Assembly: GCA_903819815.1 (NCBI GenBank)
Contig: CAIJFC010000333.1
Span: 1-5,320 of the forward strand
Reading direction: 5' to 3'
Length of the DNA stretch: 5,320 nt
DNA from: an uncultured Bacteroidota bacterium
Lineage (GTDB): Bacteria > Bacteroidota > Bacteroidia > Flavobacteriales > Flavobacteriaceae
Under the pieces are notes generated by a model. It made no database searches. It was not told the DNA's origin and saw nothing but the letters and a program-made list of their open reading frames with translations. Positions 1 to 5,320 of the stretch are shown piece by piece. Each line of letters opens with the position of its first letter. Position 1 is the first letter of the stretch. The translations under genes and the position numbers were made by a program.

Positions 1-1
1 A

Positions 2-538
2 ACATTGTTAATGGCAAGTTTATTTATTGCCATGAGTTGCAAACAAACGGATCAAGCCGCAACCGAATCGACCTCTGAAACAACAGCAGTATCAACTGGA
101 GGACAAGAAAATGTGGTCGATGAAACTTCTGTTCCCAACATCGTGCAAACCGCCGTAGGAAGTAAAGATCACACCACATTGGTAACTGCTGTAAAAGCTG
201 CGGGATTGGTAACTGCGTTAAGTAATGCCGGTCCATTTACGGTTTTTGCGCCTACTAACGCCGCTTTCGATAAACTGCCTGCCGGAACCGTAGAAGGTTA
301 ATTAAAACCAGAGAAAAAAGGAGATTTGGAAAACATTTTAGGGTATCACACTTATGTTGGAACCTTAAAAATTGAATATATGAACGACGGACAAGAGTTT
401 GATATGGTTTTTGGCGGTAAAGTAAAAATCACTAAAAAAGGTGATAAAACCTTTGTAAATGGATCAGAAATAGTAGCCTCTATCCCAACAGGAAACGGGA
501 TAATTCATGTTATCGGCGATGTGCTGCTACCTAAATAA
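2..538 (+). pseudogene. Fasciclin (FAS1) domain lipoprotein, 5'-partial, interrupted by in-frame stop
   Basis: One continuous reading frame runs from the left edge to the TAA at 536-538, but a TAA at 299-301 breaks it. Before the stop are a hydrophobic stretch and lipobox (IAMSC, Cys codon 38-40), a Thr/Ser/Glu-rich linker, and the first half of a FAS1 domain with its H1-like box (GPFTVFAPTNAAFDKLP). After the stop, in the same frame, come LLKPEKKGDLENILGYH and the FAS1 end box (GNGIIHVIGDVLLPK). The two halves together make one normal FAS1 domain of roughly 130 residues. The true start lies left of the window: the TTG at 5 and ATG at 11 would give a signal peptide without its positive N-terminus. 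FAS1 lipoproteins are surface or periplasmic and are thought to act in adhesion or protein contact; the role here is unknown. A single substitution (TTA to TAA) explains the break. It may be a recent null mutation or a base-call error, since the rest of the domain has not decayed. Confidence 0.85.
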
Positions 539-583
539 AGTTACTTATTAATTCAAAAATTGTTTTTCTTTATCTAAGGTTGG

Positions 584-617
584 AAAGCGTGAATTGTCGT
601 AATTCGCGCTTTTTTTT
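584..617 (+). terminator. Intrinsic terminator after the FAS1 gene
   Basis: The left arm at 584-595 (AAAGCGTGAATT) pairs with 601-612 (AATTCGCGCTTT) around the 5-base loop GTCGT. The stem is 12 bp with one G-T wobble, and it merges into a run of eight T at 610-617. It lies 45 bases after the FAS1 stop. The T-run overlaps the last codons of the convergent rrf2-type gene (stop complement at 616-618). Read leftward, the hairpin is followed by only a few T, so it is a weaker terminator for that gene. Confidence 0.88.
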
Positions 618-1050
618 AGTATTTCAAGAAAGTTGTTCCTTTTTTTATTCCTACGGTCAATTCTTCAAGATTTGTGTTTTCTAACATAAAAATTAAATCT
701 TTTTTTACAAACTTAAATTTTTCATGAACTGGACATGGATGGTCTTCTGAGCAATTACTCAAACCTAATCCACACTTTAAAAAAACAGAATTTCCATCAA
801 TGGCAATTACAATATCTGAAAGCTTTAAATTTTTCAAATCATTTTTCAAAATCATAAAACCTCCGCCTACTCCTTTAGTAGATTTAAGAATATTATTTTT
901 GACAAGTACCTGTAAAATCTTTGCCGTAAAAGCAATAGGAGAATCAATTTCTTTTGCAATTTCTTTTATCCCAATATTAGCATTACTTTGAGATTGAGTA
1001 GCTATAAAAATAGTGGCCCTGATTGCATATTCACAACTTTTAGAAAACAT
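616..1050 (-). CDS. Rrf2-family transcriptional regulator with Fe-S cysteine motif, NsrR/IscR-like
   Basis: This 144-residue protein has the usual Rrf2 length. The N-terminal winged helix-turn-helix covers about residues 1-70, with an opening helix SKSCEYAIRATIFIA, a recognition region near 28-52 (GIKEIAKEIDSPIAFTAKIL) and a glycine-rich wing at 59-65 (KGVGGGF). The cluster loop carries C93, C100, C106 and H109 (CGLGLSNCSEDHPCPVH), which matches the Fe-S ligand loop of NsrR and IscR. E7 falls near the position of the aspartate ligand known in Streptomyces NsrR. An extra cysteine, C6, lies beside it. The gene is divergent from the NO-handling norCB-nirK operon and shares a 176-bp control region with it, so an NO-sensing repressor is the most likely role. 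That role is inferred; other Rrf2 proteins sense iron, Fe-S supply or redox state. A palindrome overlapping its own predicted promoter suggests autoregulation. Start: ATG complement at 1048-1050. Confidence 0.9.
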   Translation of the reverse strand: MFSKSCEYAIRATIFIATQSQSNANIGIKEIAKEIDSPIAFTAKILQVLVKNNILKSTKGVGGGFMILKNDLKNLKLSDIVIAIDGNSVFLKCGLGLSNCSEDHPCPVHEKFKFVKKDLIFMLENTNLEELTVGIKKGTTFLKY

Positions 1051-1080
1051 AGTTTTTATTACAAAAAAATGAAAACATAT

Positions 1081-1112
1081 TTCAATAAAAGATAATTTTA
1101 TCTTTTATTGAA
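1081..1112. promoter_or_regulatory. Perfect palindrome, candidate Rrf2/NsrR-type operator 1
   Basis: Two 15-base arms, TTCAATAAAAGATAA (1081-1095) and TTATCTTTTATTGAA (1098-1112), are exact reverse complements around a TT spacer. The core matches a second palindrome at 1171-1196. Dyads of this size between divergent genes, one of which encodes an Rrf2 regulator, are typical operators. The site covers the predicted -7 element of the regulator gene. It is not a terminator: the stem is almost all A/T, no gene ends here, and it precedes both transcription units. Confidence 0.7.
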
Positions 1113-1115
1113 CAA
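1087..1115 (-). promoter_or_regulatory. Predicted promoter of the Rrf2-type regulator gene
   Basis: On the minus strand, TTG (1115-1113) is followed after 18 bases by TATCTTTT (1094-1087). This is 7 of 8 matches to the Bacteroidota -7 consensus TAnnTTTG with a fitting distance to the -33 TTG. Transcription would start near 1081, leaving a leader of about 30 bases before the ATG at 1050. The -7 element lies inside the palindrome at 1081-1112. AT-rich DNA gives such matches by chance, so this is a moderate call. Confidence 0.45.
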
Positions 1116-1158
1116 TCATGACTTTTATCATATTTTATGACAATATACATTCAGAATT

Positions 1159-1187
1159 TTGGTCAACATTAATAAAGGATAATTTTG
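1159..1187 (+). promoter_or_regulatory. Predicted promoter of the norCB-nirK operon
   Basis: TTG (1159-1161, within TTTTGG) is followed after 18 bases by TAATTTTG (1180-1187), an exact match to the Bacteroidota -7 consensus TAnnTTTG. The start of transcription is expected near 1192-1195, giving a leader of about 33 bases before the norC ATG at 1227. The -7 element lies at the centre of the second palindrome, so a bound regulator would block the promoter. Confidence 0.6.
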
Positions 1188-1196
1188 TCCTTTATT
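1171..1196. promoter_or_regulatory. Imperfect palindrome, candidate Rrf2/NsrR-type operator 2
   Basis: The arms AATAAAGGATAA (1171-1182) and TTGTCCTTTATT (1185-1196) match as reverse complements at 11 of 12 positions around a TT spacer. Aligned with operator 1, the two share the pattern AATAAARGATAA-TT-TTRTCYTTTATTG. Three positions differ: one in the left arm (A/G) and two in the right arm (A/G and T/C). The two sites are 87 bp apart centre to centre. This one covers the -7 element facing norC. Confidence 0.68.
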
Positions 1197-1226
1197 GTAA
1201 AAATAATTAACTAAAAACTAAAATTT

Positions 1227-1664
1227 ATGCTATCAAAATCACAAGCAAGGGCATTTTTTCTGGGCGGAACATTAGTCACCTTTTTAGTCTTTATAGGACT
1301 AACTGTCTACTCGTTTATGCCAAAAAATGACCAAACCAACTACGGCAAAATTGATGCGCAAGTTGTAAAAGGCAAAGAAATTTGGGAATCCAATAATTGT
1401 ATGGGTTGTCACACTATTCTTGGCGAAGGTGCTTATTATGCACCTGAATTGACAAAAGTAATTGACCGGCGAGGCGAGGTTTATGTAAAAGCCGTCTTGA
1501 TGAGCAAAGAACCGTGGGCACCACGTGGACGAAAAATGGTGGCTTACAATATGAGCGAAGCCGATGCCGATGCCGTTGTAGCCTACTTTAAATGGATTGG
1601 AAAAATAGATTTGAATGGCTTTGACCGAATCGTTTCTCCATTAGCAAAAGATGATAACAAATAA
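1227..1664 (+). CDS. norC: Nitric oxide reductase cytochrome c subunit NorC
   Basis: NorC is the membrane-anchored c-type cytochrome that passes electrons to NorB for 2 NO + 2 e- + 2 H+ to N2O + H2O. The 145-residue length is normal (about 146 in Pseudomonas). One N-terminal membrane helix spans about residues 9-31 and anchors a periplasmic heme domain. The heme site is C58-M-G-C61-H62, followed by the NorC signature TILGEGAYYAPELT. M104, in GRKMVAYNMSE, fits the distal heme ligand. G68 and Y70 fall where Pseudomonas NorC contacts the calcium site shared with NorB. It is the first gene of the operon, and norB starts 11 bases after its stop. The ATG at 1227 has an A-rich leader and no evident Shine-Dalgarno, as usual in Bacteroidota. 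Confidence 0.96.
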   Translation: MLSKSQARAFFLGGTLVTFLVFIGLTVYSFMPKNDQTNYGKIDAQVVKGKEIWESNNCMGCHTILGEGAYYAPELTKVIDRRGEVYVKAVLMSKEPWAPRGRKMVAYNMSEADADAVVAYFKWIGKIDLNGFDRIVSPLAKDDNK

Positions 1665-1675
1665 AATCAACAAAA

Positions 1676-3016
1676 ATGAAATATAAATCACAAAAAGTAG
1701 CCTATTGGTTTTTTGCTCTCTGTATGCTGCTATTCTCGCTACAAATAATCTACGGATTTATTATGGGCTTTGATCGAATTGGAATAGACGGTTTGCACAA
1801 CATTATTCCGTTCAATACAGCTCGTGCTGTACACACCAACTTACTCGTTGTTTGGTTATTAACAGGTTTTATGGGAGCGGCATATTATATTATTCCCGAA
1901 GAAGCACAACACGAATTAGTAAGTGTAAAATTGGCTTATGTACAACTCATTTCGCTTGCCGTTGTTGGTGTTGTTGCCGTTGTTGGCTTTCACCTCAACC
2001 ATTGGGAAGGACGAAAATTTCTTGAAATTCCAAGAGAATTAGATTTTCTTGTAGTAATAAATGTATTATTATTTTTAGGAATAATTTTGACAACACTTTA
2101 CAAAGGAAAACGCAAAACTACAACAGCATTGGTATTATCAATGGGATTGTTGTTTGCCGCATTGCTTTACTTACCAGGAATGATTTGGTTTGACAGTCAA
2201 GTTATGGATTCTTTCTTCCGTTGGTGGGTGGTTCATTTGTGGGTTGAAGGTGTTTGGGAGTTAATAATGGGAGGTATTTTATCCTATTTATTAATAAAAT
2301 TGACAGGTGTCGATAGAGAAGTTATCGAAAAATGGCTGTATGTCATCATTGGATTGACCTTTCTTTCAGGAGTTTTAGGCACTGGTCATCACTATTATTA
2401 TATAGGTGTAAACAAAATTTGGTTAATTGTTGGAGGAATTTTCTCAGCTCTTGAACCACTAGCATTTCTTGCAATGGCATTATTTGCTGTTAATATGTAT
2501 AGAAAAGGCGAAAAAAGTCATCCCAACAAAATTGCTTTATTTTGGACAATTGGTTCTGCTATTGTATCGTTTATTGGTGCAGGATTATTAGGATTTGCAC
2601 ACACTTTACCACAAACAAATCTTTATACTCACGGAACATTAGTAACGGCAATGCACGGTCATTATGCATTTTGGGGTGCTTATGCAATGATAGTTTTAGC
2701 AATTATTAGTTACGCTCTGCCAAATTTAACTGGAAGAAAACGCTACAACAGCGTTCAAGGAAATGCCGCTTTTTGGCTTTCTAATATTGGAATATTAGGG
2801 ATGACGGTAGCTTTTGGAGTTGCAGGTGTGGTTCAAGTATATATGGAACGTAAACTGAAAATGGAGTTTATGGATGCTCAAAAAGAAACTGAAATTCACT
2901 TTGTAACACTATTGATTTGCGCTACCATGTTTACCATTGGAATTGGTCTTTTTATATATGATTTTATAAAATATGGAAGACCAACAGATGAAGCTTTAGA
3001 AATAGAAAATAAATAA
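1676..3016 (+). CDS. norB: Nitric oxide reductase catalytic subunit NorB (cytochrome c-dependent type)
   Basis: This integral membrane heme-copper-oxidase-family subunit reduces NO to N2O at a heme b3/non-heme iron centre. At 446 residues with about 12 hydrophobic segments, it has the cNOR size and lacks the long N-terminal extension of quinol-dependent qNOR, in line with a norC partner just upstream. Metal ligands by family comparison: H53 (ARAVHTN) and H329 for low-spin heme b; H327 (MHGHYAFWG) for heme b3; H187, H238 and H239 (VVHLWVEGVWE, GTGHHY) plus E191 for the non-heme iron FeB. E260 (SALEPLAF) matches another conserved buried glutamate. All are present, so the enzyme should be active. 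A glutamate-rich loop near 111-121 (EGRKFLEIPRE) probably includes the calcium ligand region. The accessory genes norQ and norD are not in this window. nirK follows after 9 bases. Confidence 0.97.
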   Translation: MKYKSQKVAYWFFALCMLLFSLQIIYGFIMGFDRIGIDGLHNIIPFNTARAVHTNLLVVWLLTGFMGAAYYIIPEEAQHELVSVKLAYVQLISLAVVGVVAVVGFHLNHWEGRKFLEIPRELDFLVVINVLLFLGIILTTLYKGKRKTTTALVLSMGLLFAALLYLPGMIWFDSQVMDSFFRWWVVHLWVEGVWELIMGGILSYLLIKLTGVDREVIEKWLYVIIGLTFLSGVLGTGHHYYYIGVNKIWLIVGGIFSALEPLAFLAMALFAVNMYRKGEKSHPNKIALFWTIGSAIVSFIGAGLLGFAHTLPQTNLYTHGTLVTAMHGHYAFWGAYAMIVLAIISYALPNLTGRKRYNSVQGNAAFWLSNIGILGMTVAFGVAGVVQVYMERKLKMEFMDAQKETEIHFVTLLICATMFTIGIGLFIYDFIKYGRPTDEALEIENK

Positions 3017-3025
3017 ATTAATATC

Positions 3026-4459
3026 ATGAGAAAAATAATTTTAACAGTTTTTGCTCTTATAGCATTTGCAAGTTGCAAGCAAAACGAGGAATACAAAAAA
3101 GTCGATGCGACACTTATAGAAACAGAAGGAGAAGCAATAAATGCTGAACTAACAGCACCACCTTTTGTTCCAAAACCAGTTGGAGATAGACCCGCAAAAA
3201 AACTGATTGTCAATCTTGAAATAATTGAAAAAGAAGGCGAAATGGCGGATGGTGTAAAATATGTTTATTGGACATTCGGAGGTTCGGTTCCTGGAAGTTT
3301 TATCAGAACCAGAATTGGTGATGAAGTTGAATTTCACCTAAAAAATCATCCTGATAATAAATTGCCACACAACATCGATTTACATGCGGTAACTGGTCCA
3401 GGTGGTGGTGCAAAATCGTCTTTTGTAGCTCCAGGACATGAGGTTACATTCTCTTTCAAAGTGTTAAATCAAGGTCTTTTTGTTTACCATTGTGCAACTG
3501 CTCCTGTTGGAATGCACATTGCAAACGGTATGTACGGACTTATTTTGGTAGAACCAGAAGGTGGATTGCCTCCAGTTGACAAAGAGTACTACATCATGCA
3601 AGGTGATTTTTATACAAAAGGTGCTAATGGTGAAAAAGGATTACAACCGTTTGATATGGCAAAAGCCATTAAAGAAGATGCTGATTATGTAGTGTTTAAT
3701 GGAAAAACGGGTGCCTTAACTGGTGATAATGCGCTTACTGCCAAAGTAGGAGAAACTATCCGTTTGTTTGTTGGAAATGGTGGACCAAACTTGGTGTCTT
3801 CTTTCCACGTTATTGGAGAAATATTTGATAATGTTCATGTTGAAGGCGGAACTTTAATTAACCACGATGTACAAACAACATTAGTTCCTGCCGGTGGAGC
3901 AGCAATTGTAGATTTTAAAGTAGAAGCTCCTGGAACACTTGTAATTGTTGACCACTCTATATTTAGAACATTCAACAAAGGAAGTTTAGGTTTACTAAAT
4001 GTTACTGGGGAAGATAATAAAAAAGTATATTCTGGAACCCAATCTGATCAGGTTTATCATCCTGAAGGAGGAACAATTCAAACCATGCCAAATGATGTAA
4101 GTGCAAAAGCTCCAAAAGCAGTAACGCTTGTTGAAAGAATTGCAGATGGAAAATCTATTTATGCTAAAACTTGTTTTGCTTGTCACCAACAATCTGGTGA
4201 AGGATTACCAAATACCTTTCCGCCATTGGCAAAATCAGATTATTTGAATGCCAATGTGAATAGAGCGATTGAATTTGTCCTTAAAGGTAAAACTGGTGAA
4301 ATTGTTGTGAATGGTAAAAAATACAACAGTGTGATGACCGCTCAAACGCTTACTGACGATGAAATTGCCAATGTATTAACTTATGTGTACAATTCATGGG
4401 GTAATTCTAAAAAAGAAGTAACACCTACAATGGTTAAAGCTGTTAGAAGTAAAAAATAA
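3026..4459 (+). CDS. nirK: Copper nitrite reductase NirK, lipoprotein with fused C-terminal cytochrome c domain
   Basis: NirK reduces nitrite to NO outside the cytoplasmic membrane. The 477-residue protein starts with a lipoprotein signal (lipobox FASC, Cys17), then has two cupredoxin domains at about 55-178 and 185-328, a linker at about 329-368, and a class I cytochrome c domain at about 369-460. Type 1 copper ligands: H115, C156, H164, M169. Type 2 copper ligands: H120, H155, H310. Catalytic pair: D118 and H261. The HCATAPVGMHIANGMYG loop has eight residues from C156 to H164, the short form of AniA-like (class II) enzymes. The cytochrome carries C383-F-A-C386-H387 and probable distal M437 (YNSVMTAQ). 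All metal sites are intact. The fused heme would feed electrons to the type 1 copper, replacing a separate donor. Cytochrome fusions of NirK are known, for example in Ralstonia pickettii. The gene lies directly behind norB, which removes its product. Confidence 0.97.
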   Translation: MRKIILTVFALIAFASCKQNEEYKKVDATLIETEGEAINAELTAPPFVPKPVGDRPAKKLIVNLEIIEKEGEMADGVKYVYWTFGGSVPGSFIRTRIGDEVEFHLKNHPDNKLPHNIDLHAVTGPGGGAKSSFVAPGHEVTFSFKVLNQGLFVYHCATAPVGMHIANGMYGLILVEPEGGLPPVDKEYYIMQGDFYTKGANGEKGLQPFDMAKAIKEDADYVVFNGKTGALTGDNALTAKVGETIRLFVGNGGPNLVSSFHVIGEIFDNVHVEGGTLINHDVQTTLVPAGGAAIVDFKVEAPGTLVIVDHSIFRTFNKGSLGLLNVTGEDNKKVYSGTQSDQVYHPEGGTIQTMPNDVSAKAPKAVTLVERIADGKSIYAKTCFACHQQSGEGLPNTFPPLAKSDYLNANVNRAIEFVLKGKTGEIVVNGKKYNSVMTAQTLTDDEIANVLTYVYNSWGNSKKEVTPTMVKAVRSKK

Positions 4460-4470
4460 TTAGTATTACC

Positions 4471-5319
4471 ATGAAAAAGTTATATTTTCTGTTTGTCGTA
4501 ATTGTGTTTGTTTCTTGTTCTAAAGACAAGGATTTGAATACTCTAGATAATATAACTATTCCATCTGTTTCTGCTCCAAACGATGTTTCTTTTGGAGTGG
4601 AAACACCGATGGTTTTTGCAAAAGGCGGGAATTATATTCCGCTCTATGGAAAAAAAAATGAAGCTATAACAGTAAATGATTTACTCATGGATGTTTATCC
4701 AGTTTCAAACACCAACTTTTTAGCTTTCGTAAAACAAAATAAAAGATGGAGAAAATCTGAAGTAAAAAAACTTTTTGCAGATGATAATTACCTGAACTTT
4801 TGGAAAAACGACTCCCTTTTGGCAACAGACATGAAGCAAAATAGTCCAGTTACAAATGTTTCTTGGTATGCTGCAAATGCGTATTGCGAATGTCAAGGTA
4901 AACGACTTGCAACTGTTGATGAATGGGAATTTGTAGCTATGGCAAATCAAGATATGGCCGATGCTCGAAAAGTAGAAGCCTACAATCAATACATTTTAGA
5001 TTGGTACGAAAAACCAAAAACTTTTAATAATGAAATTGGTAAAACCTTCAAAAACTATTATGGTGTATATGATTTACATGGTTTAGTTTGGGAGTGGACT
5101 TCCGATTTTAACTCCATTCTATTAACCGGTGAATCCCGAAGTGATGTCACTACAGATAAAAATTTGTTCTGCGGAAGTGGTTCCCTAAATGCTTCCGATT
5201 TAATGAATTATGCTGCATTCATTAGATACGCTTTTAGAGGAAGTGTCAAAGCAAATTATGCAGTAAAAAATTTAGGTTTTAGATGTGTCAAAGACACTTT
5301 AAATACAAAAAAACCATGA
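4471..5319 (+). CDS. NirV-like SUMF1/FGE-fold lipoprotein lacking the FGE catalytic cysteines
   Basis: This 282-residue protein has a lipoprotein signal (MKKLYFLFVVIVFVSC, Cys16) followed by an FGE-sulfatase/SUMF1-type domain from about 50 to 273. Family marks are GGNYIPL near 52, the LMDVYPVSNTNFLAFV strand-helix at 72-87, SPVTNVSWYAANAYCECQGK at 125-144 with RLATVDEWEFVA after it, GLVWEWTSDF at 204-213, and the closing NLGFRC at 267-272. True formylglycine-generating enzymes need a Cys pair in the RGGSY-C-xxxx-C segment. The matching stretch here (CGSGSLNASDLMNYAAF, 234-250) has no such pair, so sulfatase activation is unlikely. NirV proteins of this family are found next to nirK in several denitrifiers, including Rhodobacter. 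The position 11 bases after nirK points to a role in NirK maturation, copper handling or electron delivery, but the function is not established. The CDS is complete and its TGA at 5317-5319 overlaps a possible next ATG. Confidence 0.88.
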   Translation: MKKLYFLFVVIVFVSCSKDKDLNTLDNITIPSVSAPNDVSFGVETPMVFAKGGNYIPLYGKKNEAITVNDLLMDVYPVSNTNFLAFVKQNKRWRKSEVKKLFADDNYLNFWKNDSLLATDMKQNSPVTNVSWYAANAYCECQGKRLATVDEWEFVAMANQDMADARKVEAYNQYILDWYEKPKTFNNEIGKTFKNYYGVYDLHGLVWEWTSDFNSILLTGESRSDVTTDKNLFCGSGSLNASDLMNYAAFIRYAFRGSVKANYAVKNLGFRCVKDTLNTKKP

Positions 5320-5320
5320 A
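5316..5320 (+). CDS. Possible start of the next operon gene (ATGA overlap), cut by the window edge
   Basis: ATG at 5316-5318 overlaps the TGA of the NirV-like gene (CCATGAA). The 4-base ATGA overlap and the ATGAA opening, common for signal-peptide genes beginning Met-Lys, suggest a translationally coupled fifth gene. Only five bases are visible, so the product cannot be named and the overlap may be chance. Confidence 0.3.

Noticed and set aside
319..538. Internal restart of the FAS1 gene at TTG 326, with GGAG at 320-323 just upstream
   Set aside because: The spacing is only two bases, Bacteroidota rarely rely on Shine-Dalgarno sites, and the segment is plainly the second half of a FAS1 domain without signal peptide or fold start.
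800..991. Rightward 63-codon open frame
   Set aside because: It lies wholly opposite the well-supported Rrf2 gene and has no family motifs; it is a shadow frame.
1081..1112. The perfect palindrome as an intrinsic terminator or RNA hairpin
   Set aside because: The stem is nearly all A/T, it sits upstream of both divergent genes, and the predicted start sites would leave it out of both messages.
1081..1196. The two palindromes as CRISPR repeats or mobile-element ends
   Set aside because: There are only two copies, 87 bp apart, with no cas or transposase gene and no target duplication; their place over promoter elements fits operators better.
1676..3016. cbb3-type cytochrome oxidase subunit I instead of NorB
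   Set aside because: The HLWVEGVWE motif with the FeB glutamate E191 and the adjacent norC mark it as an NO reductase.
2896..3337. Leftward open frames of 105 and 62 codons across the norB/nirK junction
   Set aside because: They are antisense to conserved parts of NorB and NirK, have no recognisable domain, and run through two strong genes.
4720..4989. Leftward 89-codon open frame inside the NirV-like gene
   Set aside because: It is antisense to the conserved SUMF1-type domain, has no motifs, and shows composition typical of a shadow of an AT-rich gene.
4471..5319. A true formylglycine-generating enzyme acting on a sulfatase
   Set aside because: The catalytic Cys pair is missing and no sulfatase gene is nearby; the nirK neighbour points to the NirV-like group.

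Overview
The window looks like a chromosomal piece of a member of the Bacteroidota, most likely a flavobacterium. The DNA is AT-rich and start codons sit behind A-rich leaders with no clear Shine-Dalgarno. Two promoter-like elements fit the Bacteroidota pattern (TTG, about 18 bp, TAnnTTTG). Three proteins begin with short lipoprotein signals ending in SC. The protein families (FAS1 lipoprotein, NirK-cytochrome c fusion, AniA-like NirK) fit this assignment. The species is not determined.

Layout: (1) 2-538, the 3' part of a rightward gene for a fasciclin (FAS1) lipoprotein, cut in two by an in-frame TAA at 299-301. (2) 584-617, a strong intrinsic terminator for that gene. (3) 616-1050, a leftward Rrf2-family regulator with a three-cysteine Fe-S motif (NsrR/IscR type). 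(4) 1051-1226, a divergent control region with two related palindromes, each lying over the -7 element of a predicted promoter, one facing the regulator and one facing norC. (5) 1227-5319, a tight rightward operon norC-norB-nirK-nirV-like with gaps of only 9-11 bases. A further gene may begin at 5316 with an ATGA overlap.

The operon encodes a complete nitrite to NO to N2O module. NirK, a membrane-tethered copper nitrite reductase with its own cytochrome c domain, makes NO. NorCB, a cytochrome c-dependent NO reductase, removes it. The NirV-like lipoprotein has a SUMF1/FGE-type fold without the FGE catalytic cysteines, and its role is unknown. The simplest regulatory model, inferred from sequence, is that the Rrf2 protein represses its own gene and the operon through the paired palindromes and is released when NO damages its cluster.

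The core pathway is known biology. The parts most worth a second look are the operator/promoter architecture, the cysteine-less NirV-like lipoprotein that accompanies nirK, the NirK-cytochrome fusion, and the nonsense-interrupted FAS1 gene. I do not see a clearly new type of system.
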